Shown in pieces: positions 15,666 to 24,587 of a stretch of DNA of 38,428 nt. The translations under genes were made by a program, and so were the position numbers. Every line of letters starts with the position of its first letter. The first letter of the stretch is position 1. The stretch is from Rhodothermales bacterium. GTDB lineage: Bacteria; Bacteroidota; Rhodothermia; Rhodothermales; Bin80. The stretch lies in assembly GCA_022821385.1 (NCBI GenBank), contig JAJEDR010000034.1:1-38428 (forward strand), given 5' to 3'. The notes beneath the pieces were generated by a model. It did not search any database and was not told where the DNA came from. It saw only the letters and a program-made list of their open reading frames with translations.

Positions 15666-17306
15666 CTATTCGCCATTCAGGGCTTGATCCAGGAGTGAAC
15701 GGTCTCCGGTCATTTCCCAATAGATGAGCGACATAGGGATGATTCCCGATGCATTGAAGTCATCCATAAACTCACTGAGGACAAATTCGCCGTTGCGTTG
15801 CCGGGCGTATTCCGCAATCAAACGGTCAATAACCAGCTTACCGATCACGTAGCTGGTTCCATAAGCAGGTTGTCTCAGGTAGAATTGTTCTTCTCCCTGG
15901 ATGGTGTTACCATCCGCGGGGAGCAGGTCCCATGGGGTCCATTTCGAAGCGAATGTTGCGGCTTCATCCAGCGACATTTCGTGTCCATGCTGATACAATC
16001 CGCCCAAGCCACGGGCAGCCCGCTGCGCCAGAAGTATCCAGATGAGCTCGCGTGTGCGGGGCTTATCGTCGAAGAGCCCGGCATGCATCATCATTTCTTC
16101 CATGCCGGTAGCCATGCCTTCGGCCCGGCTGTCAAAAGCGTTGAACAGCAGCGGACCTTGACGAATCACACTTGAATACGGTGCTTCCCGCAAGCGCGCA
16201 AGATCAATCCAGTGGTAGTCATGCGTTCTCATGACCAGGGGGTCGCGATACGTGATCTCTGAAAAGAACCCGCGCAAGCCCTCAGAAGGTGTAAATGAGT
16301 TCACTCGTGCCCGCAGGGCCGGTTCCATGTACTCCTTGATGGGAAGAATCTCGTCTTCTTGAAGGAATGCCATGTATTCATCTACCGCGGCATTGAATCT
16401 GCTATCGTACTCTTCAGGTGTCTGAATTTTTGTCAGTCGAGGCAGGTCCCGGTTTCGGTGCTCTTCAAGTCTTAGTGCCGCATGCGCACGATCAAGCTCC
16501 CGCTGCATAAGAAGTACTTCATCTTCCCAACTGTACGGGAGCAGATGCACATTGCGGAGGTTCCATGTATAGTTCTCTTTCCCGACACCGCTGAGGCCGG
16601 TTTTGGTGTCTGATCGCTCAGCGATCCATTCAGCAAAATTCTCTGAAGCATCCCGTGCACCAAGCGCTGCTGCAGCTAGGTCAGGGTGTGAATCCTGTAC
16701 GCGCTCAGCCAATGCTTCCAGTGCACGGCTCTGTGATCGGATACTGCGTTCACCTGTTCGCCAGAGATCATGAGCTTCGCCGATTAGGTTGATTTTGGCC
16801 TGCTCAATTACCTGTGCGGCCCGCCGTAGGCGTACAGCCAGATCTGCTGCATCATTATCATTCAGGGGCTGCGTGTACTTGGGTAGTTCAATGGCTCCGT
16901 GAATGTTAGGGGCCTCTCTTTCGGGCACGTCTGTTAGTGATGGATAAAACCAAACATAGAAGGCAGGATCCCGCCGCCATGGTTGTTTGACGCGATGCTT
17001 AAAATCAAGACCATTTATTTCTATCCACACCAGGTACCAGTCAATCTGTTCAGCCACTGGCCAACCGGTTGTATCGGCATTCTCCAGCTGCGTTCTCCAG
17101 CTTTCGAGTGCTTCATACTGTTGCGCCATGGCCTCGGACGAATAATCTGGGACGCCATCAATGACGTTCGGTGCAGCAAATTCACGCCAATCCATAAAAA
17201 ACCTCGCAAGATCCTCATGCGATTCAATCGTAGATTCGGGTTGAGGGTTTGGTGGCTGGGTGCAGCCGCAAAGTATCAATATCAGAATAAGTACCTGCCA
17301 ACGCAT
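15666..17306 (-). CDS. DUF885 family lipoprotein
   Basis: The 546-residue product starts with a lipoprotein signal (MRWQVLILILILCGCTQ; lipobox LCGC), so it is probably membrane-anchored. The body matches DUF885 in layout: an N-terminal helical part, then EGMATGMEEMMMHAGLFDD, AQRAARGLGGLYQHGHEMS, RQPAYGTSYVIGKLVIDRLI and a C-terminal FMDDFNASGIIPMSLIYWEM. Many DUF885 proteins carry HExxxGHH-like residues before the EG(W/M) segment. Here I see only THDYHWIDLAR, so peptidase activity is doubtful. ATG at 17306 is selected by the lipoprotein signal; the frame is open about 97 codons upstream, but that stretch would overlap mutS2. It diverges from mutS2 with a 69-base gap. Confidence 0.78.
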   Translation of the reverse strand: MRWQVLILILILCGCTQPPNPQPESTIESHEDLARFFMDWREFAAPNVIDGVPDYSSEAMAQQYEALESWRTQLENADTTGWPVAEQIDWYLVWIEINGLDFKHRVKQPWRRDPAFYVWFYPSLTDVPEREAPNIHGAIELPKYTQPLNDNDAADLAVRLRRAAQVIEQAKINLIGEAHDLWRTGERSIRSQSRALEALAERVQDSHPDLAAAALGARDASENFAEWIAERSDTKTGLSGVGKENYTWNLRNVHLLPYSWEDEVLLMQRELDRAHAALRLEEHRNRDLPRLTKIQTPEEYDSRFNAAVDEYMAFLQEDEILPIKEYMEPALRARVNSFTPSEGLRGFFSEITYRDPLVMRTHDYHWIDLARLREAPYSSVIRQGPLLFNAFDSRAEGMATGMEEMMMHAGLFDDKPRTRELIWILLAQRAARGLGGLYQHGHEMSLDEAATFASKWTPWDLLPADGNTIQGEEQFYLRQPAYGTSYVIGKLVIDRLIAEYARQRNGEFVLSEFMDDFNASGIIPMSLIYWEMTGDRSLLDQALNGE

Positions 17307-17375
17307 GTGATCCTGTGGAGTAAAGACGCGGACAAATAAGGTAAACACTACGACATTGACTATTTGACTATACGG

Positions 17376-19511
17376 ATGTTGTCGGATAGCGCTGCAGAAA
17401 AAATAGGTTTTGGTACGGTACGCAAGGCGCTCGCGGAGGCCTTGGTAAGTCCTCTGGGCATGGAAAGGCTCACCCTGATGCGTCCGGTTTCTGATCCAGA
17501 TGCACGCAAGATTGCTCTTGCTCACACGGATGCTTTGCAACGTGTTGTGTTGCGTGGGGACCCGATCCCCCTGGAAGATTTTTTTGATGTTCGTCAATAC
17601 CTAACGCAGGCAAGGCCGAGCGGTGCTATGCTCAATCCGGCATCATTGGATAAAGTGCGGAGGACTTGCCGCGCAAGTCGATTAATTCACGCCTGTTTCC
17701 GAAAAGAAGGTTATGGAACGTTGGCCAGGGTGGTATCCCCGATTTCTGTCCTCCGGGAATTGGAGCAGAGTATCGCGCAGGCGGTAGACCCTAACGGGGC
17801 AGTGCGTGAATCTGCGTCTGGTGAATTACGTCGAATCCGCCGCAGATTACGCCAGCGCAGACAAGCCCTGAGAGAGAAGCTTAGAACCTTGCTGGGCGAA
17901 GCGGTGCGGCAGGGATATGCTGCAGAATCACAGCTGACAGTGCGGGCTGGTCGGATGGTGATTCCACTGCGTGCAGAGGCAAAGCGGAAAATGCGCGGTT
18001 TTGTGCACGATAGTTCGGCAACGGGGCAAACGGTTTATCTAGAACCCGCCGTGTGCCTTGATATGGGGAATGAAGTTCGGATACTGGAAGCTCAGGAGCA
18101 ACGCGAGATAGAGCGAATCCTACGCGAAGTCACCGGGCATGTCCGGGAAGAAATTGATGCCATTGAATGTAATCTTGATGTTCTCGGTACTATTGACTTG
18201 CTGCATGCGAAGGCAATGCTCAGTGTAAGATTGGGAGGCGTTGTACCAAAATTGTCAGATGCACCCACGCTGGATATCAGGGACGGCAAAAACCCGGCCC
18301 TGTGCTTGGGAGGGAAAGCAAAAACGATCATTCCTCTGACGCTATCAATTGGCGGAGAAGTGCGAACGCTTGTCATCACCGGACCGAATGCGGGAGGCAA
18401 GACGGTGGCAATGAAAACGTGCGGACTAATGCTCGTTATGCTAGGGTGTGGCATTCCAATTCCTGTGCACCCTGAATCGGTATTCGGATGCTTCAGGCGG
18501 ATCCTTGTTGAGATCGGTGACGAGCAGTCAATTGAGCAGGACCTCTCAACATTCAGCGCACGAATTTCGGGATTGCAGAAAATGTGCGATGCTGCTGACA
18601 GAGGCACCCTTTTGCTGGTTGACGAGATCGGAACAGGTACGGATCCAGCGGAAGGTGCAGCACTTGCTCAAGCTGTGCTGGAGCATTTTACGGATACAGG
18701 TGCATTGACTGTTGTAACTACACATCATGGCACACTGAAAGCGTACGCGCACGAGAGTCCTGGTATCGTCAATGGATCCATGGATTTTGATGAGCGCACG
18801 CTACAACCGACGTTTTTATTCCGGCAGGGGCTCCCTGGCTCATCCTATGCTTTCCGCATTGCTGATCGAATGAATTTTAATTCTGAAGTGCTGGCGCGTG
18901 CCCGACAGATTATGGGGAGGCCGGGGGTTAGGCTCGAGTCCCTTATTGCGAGTTATCATGAGCTTAATGCAAAACTCGAAGCACGGCTAAGTGTACCGGT
19001 AGTCGAGCAAGAGACAACGGATCAGCGCACGTCCCCAAGATCGGATCGCAAGGTGCACAGGAAGCCCGGCAAAGCAGCACCATTACCAGATTCAAAGTTT
19101 GTCGTAGGGCAGCAAGTCGCAATTGACGGAGGAAACACTCCCTGCGAAATTATCTCCGTTGAGGAACGCTATGCTTTGGTATCGGCAGGAAACATGCGTA
19201 TGAGGGTTGCGCTGGATCGGATCCGTCCCATCCATTCGAACAAGCTTCGCCAGAAGGGAAGCGTAAAAATGGGTACCCTCAAAGCACGTATTGATGTCCG
19301 TGGGCTTCGCGTGCGCGAAGCGCTTGCAGAGGTGGAAAAGCTTGTGGACCAGGGAATGAGTGCAAACCTTCCCTCAGTTGAAATCGTCCATGGAGTCGGT
19401 ACAGGTGCACTAGGCAGTGCAATTCACGGGTACCTGAAAGCTGCCGATGCAGTCAGGGAATTTGAGTGCATGGATGTGAATCCGGGCGTGACGAATGTCA
19501 GGATTACCTAG
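17376..19511 (+). CDS. mutS2: Endonuclease MutS2
   Basis: The 711-residue product has the MutS2 N-terminus (EKIGFGTVRKALAEALVSPLG), the core/lever segment with GRMVIPLRAEAKRKMRGFVH and SSATGQTVYLEP, an ATPase with Walker A ITGPNAGGKT near 336 and Walker B LLLVDEIGTGTDPAEGAAL near 412, and a C-terminal Smr domain (IDVRGLRVREAL near 639, EIVHGVGTGAL). MutS2 binds branched DNA, suppresses recombination and may act on stalled ribosomes. It lacks the MutS mismatch-recognition domain. It is shorter than the usual 770-800 residues because the coiled-coil/linker between ATPase and Smr is reduced. ATG at 17376 is preferred over the TTG four codons upstream. It is the only large plus-strand gene in this half of the window. 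Confidence 0.95.
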   Translation: MLSDSAAEKIGFGTVRKALAEALVSPLGMERLTLMRPVSDPDARKIALAHTDALQRVVLRGDPIPLEDFFDVRQYLTQARPSGAMLNPASLDKVRRTCRASRLIHACFRKEGYGTLARVVSPISVLRELEQSIAQAVDPNGAVRESASGELRRIRRRLRQRRQALREKLRTLLGEAVRQGYAAESQLTVRAGRMVIPLRAEAKRKMRGFVHDSSATGQTVYLEPAVCLDMGNEVRILEAQEQREIERILREVTGHVREEIDAIECNLDVLGTIDLLHAKAMLSVRLGGVVPKLSDAPTLDIRDGKNPALCLGGKAKTIIPLTLSIGGEVRTLVITGPNAGGKTVAMKTCGLMLVMLGCGIPIPVHPESVFGCFRRILVEIGDEQSIEQDLSTFSARISGLQKMCDAADRGTLLLVDEIGTGTDPAEGAALAQAVLEHFTDTGALTVVTTHHGTLKAYAHESPGIVNGSMDFDERTLQPTFLFRQGLPGSSYAFRIADRMNFNSEVLARARQIMGRPGVRLESLIASYHELNAKLEARLSVPVVEQETTDQRTSPRSDRKVHRKPGKAAPLPDSKFVVGQQVAIDGGNTPCEIISVEERYALVSAGNMRMRVALDRIRPIHSNKLRQKGSVKMGTLKARIDVRGLRVREALAEVEKLVDQGMSANLPSVEIVHGVGTGALGSAIHGYLKAADAVREFECMDVNPGVTNVRIT

Positions 19512-19709
19512 GAATTTAGTCGCCAAAGTGTTTCTCGGTCGAGAGTCCCCGAATCTTCGCAAGCAGGAATCGTCTGGTGTCATTAGTTTGACCGCGAAGA
19601 AATAATGAATGTCGCCGGGATTCTCCTATGACAACTTCGCTGGGAGCAGGGTAACAGAAGTCCGCCGTCTCGTCGCTTCCTGGGCGGAGAGGTACGAAAA
19701 CAGCATTAT

Positions 19710-21794
19710 TCAGGCAAGTCCGCTTCGTTTACGAATAACCCATTCTGCACCAAGTAGCAGAACCAGCAAACCGAGCATCCAGGGGGTGTGAGACAAGTTA
19801 AATTCACGTACCCGAACAAGCGCGGAAGCGGCGAACAGACTGTCAGATGCGAGCGCATCGGGTAATTCGGTCAGTGCGGCATCGGTAAAGAATTGTCCGC
19901 CGGACCGGTAAGCAATTTGCCGCATAAGCGCCCCGTCGCTCCTTGTGACACGCTGTTCCAGTCCAAGTGAACCAACCGTAAAGGTTCCGTTGTCTGTTCC
20001 CAGAGACGCATTCATCCGCATAGCCTGAGCGGCATAGGTATATACGCCCTCGGGTAAGGCTTCAATCCGTAGGTCAAACAATCCACTCCCACGGTTAGCC
20101 ATCGTGTAGGGGTACTGTGCACCGTCAGGTGCTGTTAACTCAAGGGTGACAACGGCATCCGGGACCGGATTGAGACTTTCGTCATAGACCTGACCGGAGA
20201 AATCAATGGGTTCGCTTCCATCAAAGGTTACCGCAGCAGGCGCTACGCGCACCGTTCGGTCATCTTCGGGTGTGGTGAGCCATTGCATCAGGTTTTCGAC
20301 GAGGTCCGGCCAAATGCGAGGTACGTCTGTTGGATCGTCAGCGAGGTTAAGCCATCGCCAGGTACCGCTTCCAAGTATTGCAGCTGTTCGATATCCGGCT
20401 CGACTGCGTATGATTAGCAGGGGCTCCCCAAGATTGATGCCTCGTATATGTGCCTGTGCCAGAACACGACCGTCTGGTGCAACCTCCCAATGACCAGTAG
20501 TCGCAGTCAAAGGGGGCAGACGCTCCCATAGCGCCTCCGGAAAGCTAAGCAGTGGATCCCGAAAGCCAGCATCGGTTGGTCTAAGCGAGGCTTCATCATA
20601 CATCATGAATCCCTCAGCCGGCAGGGCGGGTAACACGTTTGCAAATGCGCGTCTCAGACGCGCCAAGTCGGTTTGACGAGTTAACAAAAAGAGTAAAGGG
20701 GTATCAGATTCCGCGGCACGAACTACGGCATTCAGTGAAGCCTCGTCAACTTCGTTACCCGGGAATCCAACCAGAACAATGGCATCGTATTCATCCAGTG
20801 TGTCGGGCAGGGGGCCTTCATAGAACCGTCCTGCTTCCATTTGGACAAAGCTGTCAATATCGCGCCCCTCACTTCTAGTCAGAATGTTTCGCACCGCGTT
20901 GAGATCCGGGTGGGGTGCAGCGGCAATGAGGCATATTTTCTGGCTCTTTCTTAGTACACGTACGGTGAACACCGAGCGATTGTTTTCTACGGAGGCTTCA
21001 TTCTCCAGCGCAGTTGTCGTTACCGTATACTGGAAGAGCCCTTCTTTATGTGGAACGAAGCTCAGGGATGCGGTAGATTCACCTTCGGGCAGGGTCAATG
21101 TTTGGGTTGAGAGCAAGGAGTCTTGGGTATAGAGGCTGGTCGTCGTGGTTTCATCGTGATAGCCTCGCAGCAGTAAGCTCACATCAACGGGTACAGCCTG
21201 GCCGACATAGGCAAACTCGTTTGTTGTTGTGCGTGCGATCATCAGATCCTGCTGTTGGGTAGTATCGCCCACGACCAGGGTATGGATAGGGACGTTGTAA
21301 TCGGCTGCTACATATAGAGGGCTGATTCCCGTGTTGTGCTGGCCATCGGAAATCAGCAGTACACTGCCCAGATTCTCGCTACGCAGAAGTGTCTGAGTAC
21401 TCCTCAATGCCCCGGAAATATTTGTACGGGGGGCAACGTTCGAGGCAGCCTCAAGGTTAGCGAGGGGTTGCAGATCTCCTCCAAACCCAAAGAACCGCAC
21501 CTCCCCATCAACATCCGGGAACGATTCCAGCAGTTCGTGGCGAGACATGCTCTGGCTTTCATCAATAAGAACAGCTAGTAATGGTGGATTCGCTTGTCTA
21601 AGTGTGCGGTGGAGGACTGGTTCAAACAGCAGAAAGAGCAGTATTGTGAGTGCGACTCCGCGGAGTCCAGGAAGGATCCATCGATTCACTCCCGATAATT
21701 TTGGTTCGGTGCGACGGTAGGAAAACCAGGTGAGCAGGCCGACCAGCGCCAACAAGAAGATAAGTGGCCACGAAAAGGCCTCAAATTGGAGCAT
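19710..21794 (-). CDS. VWA-domain inner-membrane protein
   Basis: The 694-residue product has two N-terminal membrane helices (about 8-26 and 42-60). A von Willebrand factor A domain follows with an intact MIDAS (LIDESQSMS near 78, NISGAL, ISDGQHNTG), then Ig-like strands. An alpha/beta domain (about 300-480) resembles the amidotransferase-like fold found in this group. Another Ig-like domain follows, and a C-terminal membrane helix sits near 672-690 before RKRSGLA. Most of the chain is periplasmic. Its layout is that of the large BatA/BatB-like VWA proteins of Bacteroidota, but no MoxR ATPase or other Bat gene is nearby. The function is unknown. Confidence 0.75.
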   Translation of the reverse strand: MLQFEAFSWPLIFLLALVGLLTWFSYRRTEPKLSGVNRWILPGLRGVALTILLFLLFEPVLHRTLRQANPPLLAVLIDESQSMSRHELLESFPDVDGEVRFFGFGGDLQPLANLEAASNVAPRTNISGALRSTQTLLRSENLGSVLLISDGQHNTGISPLYVAADYNVPIHTLVVGDTTQQQDLMIARTTTNEFAYVGQAVPVDVSLLLRGYHDETTTTSLYTQDSLLSTQTLTLPEGESTASLSFVPHKEGLFQYTVTTTALENEASVENNRSVFTVRVLRKSQKICLIAAAPHPDLNAVRNILTRSEGRDIDSFVQMEAGRFYEGPLPDTLDEYDAIVLVGFPGNEVDEASLNAVVRAAESDTPLLFLLTRQTDLARLRRAFANVLPALPAEGFMMYDEASLRPTDAGFRDPLLSFPEALWERLPPLTATTGHWEVAPDGRVLAQAHIRGINLGEPLLIIRSRAGYRTAAILGSGTWRWLNLADDPTDVPRIWPDLVENLMQWLTTPEDDRTVRVAPAAVTFDGSEPIDFSGQVYDESLNPVPDAVVTLELTAPDGAQYPYTMANRGSGLFDLRIEALPEGVYTYAAQAMRMNASLGTDNGTFTVGSLGLEQRVTRSDGALMRQIAYRSGGQFFTDAALTELPDALASDSLFAASALVRVREFNLSHTPWMLGLLVLLLGAEWVIRKRSGLA

Positions 21795-21946
21795 TTGCTG
21801 ATCAACGGTTTGCTTTACTTAGGCGGATGATCCGTTTTTACGGGTAAAGTACTTAGGATAAGTGCCTGCATGATACTTGCATTGCGAAAGGGATACAGGC
21901 AGACTTGCCTTGCGTGATCAGCGGCGCAAACGAGAGCGCATAGGGC

Positions 21947-23644
21947 TTAATGGTGCAGACGTGTCATCATGCCGGACTGTACTCTCCCATTAACCTCCAA
22001 AGAGTACGCGTAGATGCCAGGAGGCAAATGGGTGCCGTCAAAGGCTATGGGCATAGTCCCCGTACTGATTGGCCCTTCGTAAACGGTGGCGACCTCACGC
22101 CCCAATACATCGAAAATTGCAAGCCGGGCATGCAATACAGGCTCAGATGCTTCAATCGAGAAATGAGCAGTGCTCTTGAACGGATTGGGGTAAGGGGGGA
22201 GCACGGACAGGTTGCTGGGCACAGGTGCAGTTTGATCTGATCGATTGAGTGCGATCGCAACCATGATTGCCGCATCGGCATCCACAATGCCCCAGCCGAG
22301 ACCATTATTGGGGTTGCTGGACCGGCTTGCTGTTGAGGTTAAGGCATGCCAGACCTCTCTTGGTCCCAGCTCCGGGTTTACTTGGAGAATCTGTGTCACG
22401 ATGCCGGCAACCATAGGCGCAGAAAATGAGGTACCGTTTGAGCGTCCGTACCCATTACGCGTTCCTAAGAACACTAAAGCACCCTGTGCAGAAACGTCGG
22501 GTTTTGTGCGACCATCAGCTGTTGGGCCACGGCTGCTGAAGTCTACCAAATCCCCGAAGGAATCTACGGCACCCACACTTATCACCGAGTCACCATCCGC
22601 GGGAGTACCAAGTGACGACGCCCCCGGTCCCGCATTGCCTGCACTTGTTACAGTGATCACACCGCGCTGTGCAGCCCAGTCAAAAGCGATTGTGGTGAGC
22701 CCGGTATCGCCATCCAGGTCACTCGTTGTATAGCTGTGTTGGCCGGTGTCAAAACCAAGGTATCCCAATGATGAAGTCATGACATCTACACCCTCCGACT
22801 CCATCCACTCTACAGCTGCCATAAAATTATCTTCCTCAATGTTCCGCTCATATGGAGCGCATTCCGTTTTTGCCGAATAAATCGTTGCACCGTAACCAGG
22901 GCCAATAAGCTCACCTGTGTGAAAGCCTACTGCTACGGAGGCAACACTCATGCCATGGGTATTCGTGCCATTGCACGGTTGCGTGGGATCGCGCTCGGAA
23001 AAATCCCGTGCCTCTATCAGGCGCCCGGAATCACGGATATGACTCAGTGAAGGGTGACTGAAGGGTCTTTCACCAGGTGGAGAATAATTTGTATCCAAAA
23101 ACCCCAAGGTTACTCCCTGACCATTTATGCCTCGCTCTATAGGAGGGATAGCGTTCACGACATCCAGTTGCTCGCAGGAGGATCCGTAAACTGCAGAGGG
23201 GCATTGGGATGAGGTTCGCTTGGCGATAACGGCGGAAACTGGGGTGGTCGGCACCACAGATGGCCTCAGATGCGCTACGGGCCGTACATCGCGCACATAG
23301 GGTAGGGCAGCTACCTGGTTGATTTCCTCTGCGCTCAGCCACGCAGTGACAGCATTAAGCCAGCGGCTACGCTGAGAAACAGTAACCCCCATTGTTGCGA
23401 GGTCTGCCTCGTATGTATGAGAAATCGGAGCGTCCTGGCGAGCAAACTTGGTAGTCAGATTGGGCTCTCCTCGCAGAGCGCGTCGTGTTACAGCTGCTTC
23501 GGTGAGATATTCAGACTCAACAAGGGTATGCTTGCTAGCTGCATCCAACTTGTCGGTCAGAAATATCCAGTATTTAGTTTTTTCCTGGGCGGTTGCAACA
23601 TGAACCGACGAAAGCAGGATTAGGGTTAGTGCAACCTTGCGCAT
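21947..23644 (-). CDS. Secreted subtilisin-like (S8) serine protease with C-terminal sorting domain
   Basis: The 565-residue product has a signal peptide (MRKVALTLILLSSVHVATAQ) and an inhibitor-like propeptide (about 20-130). The S8 domain shows the catalytic triad Asp184 in GFLDTNYSPP, His230 in NTHGMSVASVAVG and Ser406 in NGTSFSAPMVAGI, plus the oxyanion Asn in TSAGNAGPG. The C-terminal 85 residues form a type IX-style sorting domain (PPYPNPFKSTAHFSI, IFDVLGREVATVY, GIYAYSLEVNGR). This predicts export through the type IX system and surface attachment. Cysteines at about 148, 157 and 223 may form a disulphide. A 46-base gap separates its ATG from the stop of the cytidine deaminase gene just upstream, so the two may be co-transcribed. 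Confidence 0.9.
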   Translation of the reverse strand: MRKVALTLILLSSVHVATAQEKTKYWIFLTDKLDAASKHTLVESEYLTEAAVTRRALRGEPNLTTKFARQDAPISHTYEADLATMGVTVSQRSRWLNAVTAWLSAEEINQVAALPYVRDVRPVAHLRPSVVPTTPVSAVIAKRTSSQCPSAVYGSSCEQLDVVNAIPPIERGINGQGVTLGFLDTNYSPPGERPFSHPSLSHIRDSGRLIEARDFSERDPTQPCNGTNTHGMSVASVAVGFHTGELIGPGYGATIYSAKTECAPYERNIEEDNFMAAVEWMESEGVDVMTSSLGYLGFDTGQHSYTTSDLDGDTGLTTIAFDWAAQRGVITVTSAGNAGPGASSLGTPADGDSVISVGAVDSFGDLVDFSSRGPTADGRTKPDVSAQGALVFLGTRNGYGRSNGTSFSAPMVAGIVTQILQVNPELGPREVWHALTSTASRSSNPNNGLGWGIVDADAAIMVAIALNRSDQTAPVPSNLSVLPPYPNPFKSTAHFSIEASEPVLHARLAIFDVLGREVATVYEGPISTGTMPIAFDGTHLPPGIYAYSLEVNGRVQSGMMTRLHH

Positions 23645-23690
23645 AGAATTGAAGCTGATGGTGGCGGATAGTATCAGGACTCATCCCGGC

Positions 23691-24458
23691 TTACAGCGAA
23701 AAAGCCATCGGGAGTAATTCCGAGATACGAAAACATTCAGCAGTTTGTTCTCCACGGTCTACCCACAGGACAGCTTCAGGAGCAATCTCATAAAGCACTT
23801 GCCTGCAGGCACCACAGGGAGTGGCCGTAGCCGGTGCCTTCGGGCATGAAATATACACAGACTGAATACTTGTCTCTCCCGCACTGACAGCTGCAGCAAC
23901 TGCTGCCCGCTCAGCGCAGAGCATTTGTGTCCAGTCACCGTGCTCCATATTGGCGCCCTGATAATATGTTTGGTCACGTGTGACGACGAGAGCACCCACG
24001 GGAAAGTCCGATTCGGGAGTGTAAGCATGCTGTGTCGCTTGTCGTGCATGGCGTATTCCGGTTGCTGTATCCAGTTTATCTGGAAAATGCAGGCGAGTAA
24101 TCAGTTCATCTCCAAGATCATTTATACTTCCTGGATGTCCAAGAATATCTTCGGCCAACTGCTCCATAGGACCAGTGAATGATTGCTGGATCATTGTTTT
24201 TTCTTCCAGCTTTACGCGATCACTGAACACAAGGGCAGTGATATCCCGTCGGCCAATGGAGTTTGCACTTGCAAGTACTGCAGATAGCGCGGGGATGACC
24301 AGTGGATAGGAGGCATTTTCGATCCGAACCCCACACACCCAACCACCGTCAGACATGAGTGCCAAAGCAGCCCTTGGGCGGCCAGAATAAGGTACACGTG
24401 AATGCAGGGCAGCTGCACGGGCGCGGCGGCGAAGGCGATTGGCTACAGATTTTTTCAT
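23691..24458 (-). CDS. cdd: Cytidine deaminase, two-domain, C-terminal half catalytic
   Basis: The 255-residue product contains two CDA folds. The C-terminal one (about 135-255) carries the catalytic zinc site: MLCAERAAV (Cys181-Ala-Glu183) and ATPCGACRQVL (Cys215, Cys218). The N-terminal one (about 8-100) keeps the fold signature VPYSGRPRAALALMSDGGW and the substrate-type ENASY, but the active triad is replaced by IPALSAV and no PCxxC is seen. The enzyme deaminates cytidine and deoxycytidine for pyrimidine salvage. In the E. coli two-domain enzyme the N-terminal half is the active one, so the order here is reversed. It is divergent from tRNA-Leu. Confidence 0.88.
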   Translation of the reverse strand: MKKSVANRLRRRARAAALHSRVPYSGRPRAALALMSDGGWVCGVRIENASYPLVIPALSAVLASANSIGRRDITALVFSDRVKLEEKTMIQQSFTGPMEQLAEDILGHPGSINDLGDELITRLHFPDKLDTATGIRHARQATQHAYTPESDFPVGALVVTRDQTYYQGANMEHGDWTQMLCAERAAVAAAVSAGETSIQSVYISCPKAPATATPCGACRQVLYEIAPEAVLWVDRGEQTAECFRISELLPMAFSL

Positions 24459-24459
24459 T

Positions 24460-24490
24460 TTGCCAAGGAACGCTTTATAACGTAAATTCG
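24460..24490 (+). promoter_or_regulatory. Promoter candidate for tRNA-Leu
   Basis: TTG (24460-24462), a 20-base spacer and TAAATTCG (24483-24490) agree with the Bacteroidota pattern TTG-N19-21-TAnnTTTG with one mismatch. The tRNA begins 15 bases downstream, leaving a short 5' leader. Confidence 0.45.
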
Positions 24491-24504
24491 TTTGCTCGCC
24501 GCAG

Positions 24505-24587
24505 GCCGGGGTGGCGGAATGGTAGACGCAACGGACTTAAAATCCGTTGGCCTTAGGGCCGTGCGGGTTCGAGTCCCGCCCCCGGTA
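24505..24587 (+). tRNA. tRNA-Leu (anticodon UAA)
   Basis: The 83-base cloverleaf has acceptor GCCGGGG with CCCCGGT (terminal G-U pair), anticodon stem ACGGA/TCCGT with loop CTTAAAA, and a long type II variable arm (GGCC-ttag-GGCC). The T arm is GCGGG-TTCGAGT-CCCGC and the discriminator is A. CCA is not encoded. The last base touches the stop codon of the convergent receptor gene. Confidence 0.97.
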
